Below the pieces are notes generated by a model. The model saw only the letters and a program-made list of their open reading frames with translations, was not told where the DNA came from and did not search any database. Below, in pieces: positions 48,932 to 57,168 of a stretch of DNA of 64,000 nt. A program made the translations under genes and the position numbers. The stretch lies in the NCBI GenBank assembly GCA_947467625.1, contig CANIJN010000003.1, forward strand, positions 1-64,000, given 5' to 3'. Every line of letters begins with the position of its first letter. Position 1 is the stretch's first letter. This DNA is from Opitutia bacterium (GTDB lineage: Bacteria; Verrucomicrobiota; Verrucomicrobiia; Opitutales; Opitutaceae).

Positions 48932-49684
48932 ATGAACCAAATCGACCTCCACCAACGCGTCGCCATCGTCACGGGAGGCGCCCGGGGAATCGGCCGTGCC
49001 ATTGCCGAACGTCTCCTCGCGTCGGGAGCGCGGGTTTCTCTCTGGGATATCGACACCGCGGCACTCGCCGCGGCTGCCTCCGAACTCGGTGCGCCCGGCG
49101 CGGTGCATACGGTCTTGGTCAATCTGGCGGACCTCGCCTCAGTCCAGGCCGCGGCGGAAGCGACCGCGGCAGCGTTTGGTAAAATCGACATTCTGGTGAA
49201 CAACGCCGGCATCACCGGCGGCAACGCCAAGACGTGGCAACTCGATCCAGCGGACTGGCGGCGAGTGATGGAGCTTAATCTCAATGGGCCGTTCTACTGC
49301 TGCCACAGTGTGGTGCCGCATCTGCTGAACAACGGTTACGGTCGCATAGTGAATATCGCCTCCATTGCGGGCAAGGAGGGCAATCCCAACGCCGCCCACT
49401 ACAGCGCCTCAAAAGCCGGCGTGATCGCGCTGACCAAATCACTCGGCAAGGAACTCGCGACGGCTCACATCACGGTGAACGCAATCGCCCCTGCGGTCAT
49501 CGCCACGGACATCCTGAAGCAGATGACCCAGTCGCACATCGACTACATGCTCTCCAAGATTCCTATGGGACGCTTCGGCAAGAAAGAGGAGGCGGCGGCG
49601 CTCGTGGCGTGGATCTGCTCCGAGGAGTGTTCCTTCACCACCGCCACGGTCTTTGATCTCTCCGGCGGGCGCGCCACGTATTGA
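48932..49684 (+). CDS. Short-chain dehydrogenase/reductase
   Basis: TGGARGIG, NNAGITGG, YSASKAGVIALTKSLGKEL; C-terminus DLSGGRATY. Confidence 0.9.
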   Translation: MNQIDLHQRVAIVTGGARGIGRAIAERLLASGARVSLWDIDTAALAAAASELGAPGAVHTVLVNLADLASVQAAAEATAAAFGKIDILVNNAGITGGNAKTWQLDPADWRRVMELNLNGPFYCCHSVVPHLLNNGYGRIVNIASIAGKEGNPNAAHYSASKAGVIALTKSLGKELATAHITVNAIAPAVIATDILKQMTQSHIDYMLSKIPMGRFGKKEEAAALVAWICSEECSFTTATVFDLSGGRATY

Positions 49685-49807
49685 AGCGGGAACGAAGCCC
49701 CTGAGATGACGACCAAGGAAGATTGAGAACCTGAATCCCAAACGCCGAAACTCCCGCGCACCTCGCGCCCTCGCTCCGCCACTGCCCGATTCCACCACCA
49801 CTCACCC

Positions 49808-50518
49808 ATGAACGTGACCATCCTCCAACGCCCGTCCTCGCTCGTCGAGGGCGTCTGCCAGCAGCTCGCGGGTTTGATCCGCGGCGACCACACGGGCGCG
49901 GAGCGCTGGCTGCCCGCCGAACGCGCACTCTCCGAACAGCTCGGCGTCAGCCGCACCGTCGTGCGTGAGGCCACCAAAAGGCTCGAACAACAGGGCCTGC
50001 TCGAGGTGCAGCACGGCACCGGCATCCGGGTCGTCGACAAATTGCACCGGCCCCTAAACGGCTCGCTCGAGTTGTTGATCCCCGACGTCGCCGAGCGTCT
50101 GCAGCAGCTCAACGAAACCCGACTTTCCATCGAGCCGGACGCCGCGGGCCTCGCTGCGCAACGCGCCACGAAAGAGCAAATCCGCGTCCTGCGCCGCATC
50201 CACGCCGAGTTGGAAGCCGCGGCCGACAACACCGCCGCCATCGTGGCCGATCTCAATTTTCACCGCACGCTCGCCGAGGCCAGCGGCAATCTCATCTTCC
50301 GCCTCGTCCTCGACTCGCTCGCAGAACTCGGCCTCGCCAGCCGGCAACGCACCATCGGTCGCATCGGCAAGGCGACCGCCATCGAGCACCACGCCGAGGT
50401 GCTGAACGCGATCGACGCCCGCGACCCGGACGCCGCGCGCCGGGCGATGCGCCGGCACATCCTCGCCGCCGGCGAGGATATGGACCTCCCGTCACTCAAA
50501 ACTCGTAAGACCAGGTAG
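49808..50518 (+). CDS. FadR-subfamily GntR transcriptional regulator
   Basis: WLPAERALSEQLGVSRTVVREATKRLEQQGLLEVQHGTGIRV wHTH plus alpha-helical FCD-type domain. Confidence 0.9.
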   Translation: MNVTILQRPSSLVEGVCQQLAGLIRGDHTGAERWLPAERALSEQLGVSRTVVREATKRLEQQGLLEVQHGTGIRVVDKLHRPLNGSLELLIPDVAERLQQLNETRLSIEPDAAGLAAQRATKEQIRVLRRIHAELEAAADNTAAIVADLNFHRTLAEASGNLIFRLVLDSLAELGLASRQRTIGRIGKATAIEHHAEVLNAIDARDPDAARRAMRRHILAAGEDMDLPSLKTRKTR

Positions 50519-50521
50519 CTG

Positions 50522-53500
50522 ATGAAGTCCTTCGCCATCGCCCTGGCAGTCTGTCTTGGCCTCGTCGCGTCTGCCCAAGCCGAAGAGCGCTACCTGCTCG
50601 CGGCGGACACGCAGGTCATCGAGATCGACCGCTCTGGCAAAGTCACAGCGTTACTGAAGCATCCTGGCCACGGCGGCATTTACGATGCCGCGCGGCTGCC
50701 GGATGGCGGGATTGCGTATGCGCACCGGGGCGGCTTGGCGGTGTTTGATGCGAAGAACAAGCTGGTTCTGGACCACCGTGCCCGTCCGGGAACCAAGGGC
50801 ACGGAGGCCAACAGCGTGGCAGTGCTCGAAGGCGGAAAGAAGTTCGCGCTCATGGACAGTGGCGTGAATCAGATCCGCATCGTCGATCGCTCTGGCGCGG
50901 TGGTGAGCGAGACGCCGCTGCCCGAACTCAAAGACGATCCGGTGCACTTCCGCTATCGCACTATCCGCGAGGTGCCGGGCGAGAATGCCTTCTGGGTCGG
51001 GCAATACGCGCGCAAAACGGTGCTGAAGGTGGAGACGGCTACGGGGCGGGTATTGCAGGCGATTCCGCTCGACCCGCTGCTCAAGTCGTCACCCACCGTG
51101 AAGAAGGCTTTTGCCGCCTTGCCGGCCAAGGATGGCTCGCTGTGGGTAGCCACATCCACGGGTTGCCAATTGCTGCATCTCGATGCGGCTGGGAAAAAGC
51201 TCGGCGTTTGGAGCATCGAGGACCTTGGCCTGAAATGTCTCTTCCTGCTCGGGATGGCGCAACGCGCCAATGGCAACCTGCTCATCGCTTGCGGTGATTT
51301 TCACTTGCGGAACGCAGACGAGGGACGCGACCTGCTAGCGGAGATCGATCCAACCGGGAAAGTCGTGTGGCGGCTCACGCGGGAGCAGTTGGTGGATCAA
51401 ATCGAGGGTGTCATCGACAAGACGAGTGGCCTGGAGGAGATGCGCGTCACGAACGTTCAGGTGTTAGACGTGCCTGCTTCGAAGTCGGTGAGCGTGGGAC
51501 CGATCCATACTTTCATCGGGAAACACTGCATCGACTGCCATGACGATAGCATCTCCAAGGGCGACTTCGACATCACGGCGCTCGCCTTCCGGCTCGATGA
51601 CGCGGGCAATCGCGCGCGGTGGGCGCGGGTGTTTGACCTCGTCGGACAGGGCGAAATGCCGCCGCCGGAGGAGCCGGAGGTCGGCGCGGAGGAACGGAAG
51701 CAGTTCGTCGTGCAACTCGGCGCGGAGCTGCTGAAGGCCTCGCAGGCAGAGGTGGCGAAGAACGGGCGCGGGCCGGTGCGGCGGCTCACCCGGGTGGAGT
51801 TTGAAAACAATCTGCGGGTGCTGCTGAAACTGCCGCAGCTCGACATCCGCGACAAAGTTCCCGCTGATCGCGATGCGCATGGATTCACGAAAGTGTCGGC
51901 GCTGCTCGACGTGTCGCGCGTGCAGCTCGACGCCTATCTCGATGCCGCGGAGACCGCGCTGCGCCAGGCGATGGCGGACGATAAGCCGCCGGCAGCGCCC
52001 GTGACGCAGCGCTTCACGGGCACAGATCTTTTTCCAGGGCTGGACACCTTCGGCGGGCGCGAGGCGATGTTCTTCGCACGCGACAACCGCATGGTCGCGA
52101 TCAGCGCGAAAGAGCTTGTGGCGATGACGCCCGAGCAGCGGCGCGATCCCACTCTAGAGATGGCGCTTTTTCGCTCCGCGACGTGGCCCTACTTCGGCTA
52201 TCCGCGTGGCTTCCGGGCAAAAGAAAGCGGCGCGTATCGGGTGCGCTTCCGCGGTCGCGCGGTGCGGCAGGCGCGAGATTTTCGACTCGTGCCCGCGCAT
52301 GCGCCGATTGCGATGAGCTTCCGCGCACGGCAGCCCTCGGGGGCGGACGTCTCCGGCGATGTGCGCGAGACCGGTGGATGGATAGATCTGCAGCCGGACG
52401 CGCGGGACTTTGAGACGACGATTCGCCTCATGGCGGGCGAGACTTTCGAATACAGCCCGCTCGGACTTCCCGTGCCGTTTATCCGCACGGACGGCGGCTT
52501 CTATTACGACTATCCGCCCATGCCGCCGGAGGGTCATCGCGGTGTGGCGATCCAGTGGCTCGAAGTCACTGGGCCGCTGCGCGAGACGAAGTGGCCGCCG
52601 CAGTCGCATCGCGTGCTGTTCGACGATGTCTCACTGGCGCGGGGCACCGCAGCGGATGCGGAGCGTTTGTTCCGGCGCTTTGCCGCGCAGGCCGCGCTGC
52701 GACCAATGAGCGGGCAGGCGCACGAGCCATTCCTTAAACTCATCCGCGCCAAGCTCGCCGGTGGAGCCACTTTTGCCAATGCGATGCTCGCAGGCTATCA
52801 GGCGCTGCTGTGCTCTTCGCATTGCCTCTATCTCACGGAGCCGCGAAAGGAGTCCGGTGACGCGCATTTCGCCATCGCGAATCGGCTCTCGCATTTCCTT
52901 TGGAACTCGCGCCCGGATGACGAACTCGCACAACTGGCGCGAACCGGCCGTTTGCGCGAAGCCTCAGTGCTGCGGGCGCAAACCGAACGCCTCATCGCCG
53001 ACCCGCGCTTCGAGGATTTTGTCGCCACATTTGCCGACGAATGGCTCGATCTGCGCAAGCTGCGCCGCGACATCCCGGACGAGCGCCTGTATCCCGAGTA
53101 TCGCCGGGACGACTATCTCGTGGATTCAATGGAGCACGAGACGCGCGCCTTTCTCCGCACCATGGTGCGCGAGAATCTGCCTGCCAGCACGGCGATCACC
53201 GCAGACTTCACTTTTGTGAACGACCGCCTCGCCGCGCACTACGATCTGCCGCGCGTGAGCGGGTCCGCGATGCAGCGGGTGACTTTGCCAAAGGGCAGCC
53301 CTTTTGGCGGACTCATCACGCAGGCCGCGCTGATGAAGCACACCGCCAACGGCACCACGACCTCGCCCGTGCTGCGCGGCGTGTGGATCATGGAAAAGCT
53401 GATGGGCCAGCCGCCGCCCCCACCGCCGAAGAGCGTGCCCGCCGTGGAGCCGGACATTCGCGGCGCCACCACCATCCGCGAGCTGCTGGCGAAACACACT

Positions 53501-53944
53501 GAGTCAAAAAACTGCGCAGGCTGTCATGCGAAGTTCGATCCGGTCGGTTTCGCGCTGGAGAACTTCGATGTGATGGGCTCATGGCGGGATCGGTATCGCG
53601 GCATGGAGCGCGGAGAGAAAATCACGGGCTTCGATCCCGCCGGACATCCCTACACCTACTTCGTTGGACAGCCCGTGGACGCGTCGGGAAAACTGCCGAC
53701 GGGCGAGACTTTCCGCGACATCCACGAGATGAAGCGGCTCCTCGCCGCCCATCCGCGGCAGCTCGCGCGCAACCTTCTCCACCACCTCACGCTGCACGCC
53801 ACTGGCACGCCCGTGGGCTTCGCCGACCGCGCGGAGATCGAAGCCCTGCTCGATGGCTGCGCGGCCGACGGATATCGGGTGCGCGACCTCGTTCACGCAC
53901 TGGTGCGGAGCAGCATCTTTCTTGGCTCAGAGATCGGACCATGA
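50522..53944 (+). CDS. N-terminal beta-propeller-like domain fused to DUF1592/1588/1585 cytochrome-like protein
   Basis: About 310 aa propeller-like repeats before CIDCHDDSISKG; then PPPPPPKSVPAVEPDIRGA and CAGCHAKFDPVGFALENFD. Confidence 0.85.
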   Translation: MKSFAIALAVCLGLVASAQAEERYLLAADTQVIEIDRSGKVTALLKHPGHGGIYDAARLPDGGIAYAHRGGLAVFDAKNKLVLDHRARPGTKGTEANSVAVLEGGKKFALMDSGVNQIRIVDRSGAVVSETPLPELKDDPVHFRYRTIREVPGENAFWVGQYARKTVLKVETATGRVLQAIPLDPLLKSSPTVKKAFAALPAKDGSLWVATSTGCQLLHLDAAGKKLGVWSIEDLGLKCLFLLGMAQRANGNLLIACGDFHLRNADEGRDLLAEIDPTGKVVWRLTREQLVDQIEGVIDKTSGLEEMRVTNVQVLDVPASKSVSVGPIHTFIGKHCIDCHDDSISKGDFDITALAFRLDDAGNRARWARVFDLVGQGEMPPPEEPEVGAEERKQFVVQLGAELLKASQAEVAKNGRGPVRRLTRVEFENNLRVLLKLPQLDIRDKVPADRDAHGFTKVSALLDVSRVQLDAYLDAAETALRQAMADDKPPAAPVTQRFTGTDLFPGLDTFGGREAMFFARDNRMVAISAKELVAMTPEQRRDPTLEMALFRSATWPYFGYPRGFRAKESGAYRVRFRGRAVRQARDFRLVPAHAPIAMSFRARQPSGADVSGDVRETGGWIDLQPDARDFETTIRLMAGETFEYSPLGLPVPFIRTDGGFYYDYPPMPPEGHRGVAIQWLEVTGPLRETKWPPQSHRVLFDDVSLARGTAADAERLFRRFAAQAALRPMSGQAHEPFLKLIRAKLAGGATFANAMLAGYQALLCSSHCLYLTEPRKESGDAHFAIANRLSHFLWNSRPDDELAQLARTGRLREASVLRAQTERLIADPRFEDFVATFADEWLDLRKLRRDIPDERLYPEYRRDDYLVDSMEHETRAFLRTMVRENLPASTAITADFTFVNDRLAAHYDLPRVSGSAMQRVTLPKGSPFGGLITQAALMKHTANGTTTSPVLRGVWIMEKLMGQPPPPPPKSVPAVEPDIRGATTIRELLAKHTESKNCAGCHAKFDPVGFALENFDVMGSWRDRYRGMERGEKITGFDPAGHPYTYFVGQPVDASGKLPTGETFRDIHEMKRLLAAHPRQLARNLLHHLTLHATGTPVGFADRAEIEALLDGCAADGYRVRDLVHALVRSSIFLGSEIGP

Positions 53945-55248
53945 ACACGCCCCACATCTCCACACCCATTCCCCGCCGCCGCTTCTTGCGCGGTCTCGGC
54001 GTCACGCTGGCCCTGCCTGCATTGGAATGCCTGATGCCAGTATTCGCCCGCGCCGCCGCGCCAACGTCACCGAAGCGAATGCTGCTCATCTCCAATAATC
54101 TCGGCGTGCTGCCGCAGCACTTCTTTCCCAAAGAAAAAGGTCTCGGCTACACGCCTTCGCCCTATCTGAAGGAACTCGCTGCGTTCCGGAGTGACTTCAC
54201 GATCTTCAGCGGGCTCTCCCATCCCGCCGTCACCGGAGGACACAGCACGGAAAACTGTTTTCTCACCGCCGCACGCGAGCCCACCCGCAGCGGGTTCCGC
54301 AACAGCATCTCGCTCGACCAATTCGCGGTCGAGAAGCTCGGCCAGCAAACCCGCTTTCCCGCGCTGAACCTTGGCGTGAATATCGACAAAGCGAACCGCA
54401 GCCTCTCCTGGACCCGCGATGGCGTGCTGCTGCCCGCCGAAGACAGCCCAGCTGGTTTGTTCCGCAAAATGTTCATCCAAGGCGATGCTCAGGACGTCGC
54501 GCTGCGGCTGAAGCGTCTCGAAGAGCGCGGCAGCGTTCTCGATGTGCTCCGTGACGACGTGCGCGGCTTCGAGCGCGGCCTTGGCGCTGCGGACCGCTCG
54601 CGGCTCGACCAGTATCTCACCTCCGTCCGCGAACTGGAGGAGCGCCTCGCCGTCTCCGGCGAATGGGAGCGGAAACCCAAGCCCGAAACCAAGGCCACTC
54701 CTCCGCAAGACATCGCCGACAAAGCCCGCTTCTTCCCCAAGATCCAGCTCATGCTCGACATGGCGCGCCTCGCCTTCGAGACGGACTCCACGCGCATCGT
54801 CACGCTCATGGTGGACGGCTTTGCCACGCCCGTATTCGAGATCGACGCCCAGCAGCGCACGCGCGATGGCTACCACAATCTCAGCCACCACGGTCAGTCG
54901 AAGGAGAAGCTCGCCGAACTCGAAAAAGTGGACCTCCAGCAGATGCGACACCTGCGCGATCTCATCTCCGCGCTCGCCGCCACACCCGGCGCCGACGGCG
55001 CCCGCCTGCTCGATCAGACGATGGTCCTTTACGGCAGCAACCTGGGCGATGCCAACGTCCACAACTGCACCAACCTCCCCATCCTGCTCGCCGGTGGCGG
55101 ATTCAGACACGGCCAGCACCTCGCCTTTGACACCCTGCACAACAAGCCGCTGTGCAATCTCTTCGTCTCTATGTTGCAAAACATGGGCATCGAATCCGCG
55201 GCATTCGGCAGCAGCGGCGCCACCCTCAGCGGATTGAGCCAACTCTAA
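53941..55248 (+). CDS. DUF1552 family protein, Tat-type signal
   Basis: IPRRRFLRGLGVTLALPALE; start set by ATGA overlap at 53941; LLDQTMVLYGSNLGDANVHNCTNLPILLAGGG. Confidence 0.88.
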   Translation: MNTPHISTPIPRRRFLRGLGVTLALPALECLMPVFARAAAPTSPKRMLLISNNLGVLPQHFFPKEKGLGYTPSPYLKELAAFRSDFTIFSGLSHPAVTGGHSTENCFLTAAREPTRSGFRNSISLDQFAVEKLGQQTRFPALNLGVNIDKANRSLSWTRDGVLLPAEDSPAGLFRKMFIQGDAQDVALRLKRLEERGSVLDVLRDDVRGFERGLGAADRSRLDQYLTSVRELEERLAVSGEWERKPKPETKATPPQDIADKARFFPKIQLMLDMARLAFETDSTRIVTLMVDGFATPVFEIDAQQRTRDGYHNLSHHGQSKEKLAELEKVDLQQMRHLRDLISALAATPGADGARLLDQTMVLYGSNLGDANVHNCTNLPILLAGGGFRHGQHLAFDTLHNKPLCNLFVSMLQNMGIESAAFGSSGATLSGLSQL

Positions 55249-55251
55249 ACT

Positions 55252-56949
55252 ATGAGAACCCTCCTTATCTCGCTTGTCCTCGCCACCTCAGCCTTCGCTG
55301 AAATAAGAACCGAAACCATCAGCGTGCCCATGCGCGATGGCATCAAGCTCGCCACCGACATCTATCGCGATGATGCAGTGACCAAGGCCCCCGTCGTCCT
55401 CATGCGCACGCCCTACGATCGCACGAAGGCGAAGGGCAATGCCGAGAAATTTGCGCAGGCGGGCTACATCGCGGTCATGCAGGACTGTCGCGGCACGCGA
55501 GCGTCCGAAGGCGTGATGGCTCCCTACAACAACGAAGGCCAGGACGGCTTCGACACGATCGAGTGGATCACGCGCCAGCCGTGGTGCAGCGGTCGCGTGG
55601 GCATGATGGGCGGCTCGTATGTCGGCGCGGTGCAATGGCAGGCCGCGGCCGAACACCCGCCCGGCCTCGCGGCGATCGCGCCGCAGGCGACCTGGAGCAG
55701 CTTCTATCGCAACATCTATCTTGGCGGCGCGGTGCGGCTTTCGCTGATCGCGAGCTGGATTGCCGGCAACACGCCGAAACCCGCCGGCGTGACACCGGGC
55801 GACATGAACGTGGCGTTGATGCGCCTACCACTCAGCGACGTCGACGAAGCCATCGGCTGGCGCATGCCGTGGCTCGACGCCTTTCTCACCCACCCGGAGC
55901 CCAACGGATTTTGGACGCGGCTGGATCTCACGTCGCGCCTGCCCGAACTCGCGCTCCCCGTGCTGCACGTCGTCGGCTACTACGATTTCTTTTCGCGCGA
56001 GTCGGTCGGAAATTTCATGATCATGCAGCAGCAGGCACGCGATCCCGCAACGCGCCAGCAACAGCGGCTCATCCTCGGCCCGTGGGATCACGGCACTGTC
56101 GGTAAGACGAAGGTGGCCGAGGTGGAGTTCGGCGCGGAGGCGGCCGTGGACACGTTCGCTTTGCAGGTCGACTGGTTCGACCGGCACCTCAAACAGGACG
56201 CGGCCGCACGCGCGAAACCGTTCGCACCCGTGCGCTACTTTTCGATGGGCGACAACGTGTGGCGCGACGCGCAGGCGTGGCCGCCCGCGGGGTTCAGCGC
56301 GACGTCGTTTTATCTGCGCTCGGATGGCAAGGCGAATACCCGCGGCGGATCGGGCCGGCTCACGCGCGAGGCTCCTGCGACCGCGGAACCTTCCGACCGG
56401 TTTCGCGCCGATCCGGCAAATCCGGCTCCGGCGTGTCCGGTCACTCCCACCCGCCCGATCAAGGCCGCCGTGTGGGGACCGGTCGACCAGAGCGCCACCG
56501 AGGATCGCGCCGACGTCTTGGTGTATACGAGCGAGGCGATGCGCGAACCGCTGACCTTTGCGGGCAACATTGAGGCTAAGCTTTACGTCTCCGCCGACAC
56601 GCCCGACGCTGACTGGGCGGTGAAACTCGTCGACGTGCGGCCCGATGGTTTTGCGCAAAATCTCGCCTCCGGGATTTTGCGCGGGCGCTACCGCGAGAGC
56701 CTGCTCAAGGCTAAACCGCTCCAGCCCGGCCAAGAGTATGAAATCACGGTCGATTTGGGGCCCTGCGCCGCGACGATCGCGCAAGGTCACAGGCTGCGCG
56801 TGGACATCTCCGGCGCGCTCTTCCCTCTCTACGACCGCAACCCTAACACGGGCGAAGGTCCCTTTGGCCGCCGGACCGCCATCGCCACCGAGAGCGTGCA
56901 TCACCGGCCCGGTGCGCTCTCGCGTCTCATCTTGCCCTGTCGGCCCTGA
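55252..56949 (+). CDS. CocE/NonD family hydrolase (X-Pro dipeptidyl-peptidase-like)
   Basis: SVPMRDGIKLATDIYRDD, GRVGMMGGSYVGAVQWQAAAEHPPGLAAIAPQ, GPWDHG. Confidence 0.9.
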   Translation: MRTLLISLVLATSAFAEIRTETISVPMRDGIKLATDIYRDDAVTKAPVVLMRTPYDRTKAKGNAEKFAQAGYIAVMQDCRGTRASEGVMAPYNNEGQDGFDTIEWITRQPWCSGRVGMMGGSYVGAVQWQAAAEHPPGLAAIAPQATWSSFYRNIYLGGAVRLSLIASWIAGNTPKPAGVTPGDMNVALMRLPLSDVDEAIGWRMPWLDAFLTHPEPNGFWTRLDLTSRLPELALPVLHVVGYYDFFSRESVGNFMIMQQQARDPATRQQQRLILGPWDHGTVGKTKVAEVEFGAEAAVDTFALQVDWFDRHLKQDAAARAKPFAPVRYFSMGDNVWRDAQAWPPAGFSATSFYLRSDGKANTRGGSGRLTREAPATAEPSDRFRADPANPAPACPVTPTRPIKAAVWGPVDQSATEDRADVLVYTSEAMREPLTFAGNIEAKLYVSADTPDADWAVKLVDVRPDGFAQNLASGILRGRYRESLLKAKPLQPGQEYEITVDLGPCAATIAQGHRLRVDISGALFPLYDRNPNTGEGPFGRRTAIATESVHHRPGALSRLILPCRP

Positions 56950-56969
56950 TTCTCTTCCGCCATGCACCT

Positions 56970-57100
56970 TCCCCTCATGGGCAGTCACGTAGCGCCGCAC
57001 GCCGGCGAGGAGTTCGCAGGTGTAGGTGCGCGTGGTTTCGACCAAGAGTGCGCCGCGGGGAGGACGCCGATGGCCAGAGGCCCTGAAGAACAGGTGACTA
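56970..57100 (-). pseudogene. Possible fragment of a XylR/LacI-type regulator N-terminus
   Basis: Minus-strand reading GHRRPPRGALLVETTRTYTCELLAGVRRYVTAHEG; no start and no continuation. Confidence 0.4.
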
Positions 57101-57108
57101 AAAACCTG

Positions 57109-57150
57109 AGAATTTCTGACCAGACAGTGCAGTGACGAAAACTGCTAAGC
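57109..57150 (+). repeat. Probable degenerate IS-end relic upstream of the DUF1553 gene
   Basis: CTGACCAGACAGT...AAACTGCTAA shared with 38024-38070 (TTGACCAGACGGT...AAACTGCTAA). Confidence 0.35.
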
Positions 57151-57168
57151 CGAATATAATTATTTATC

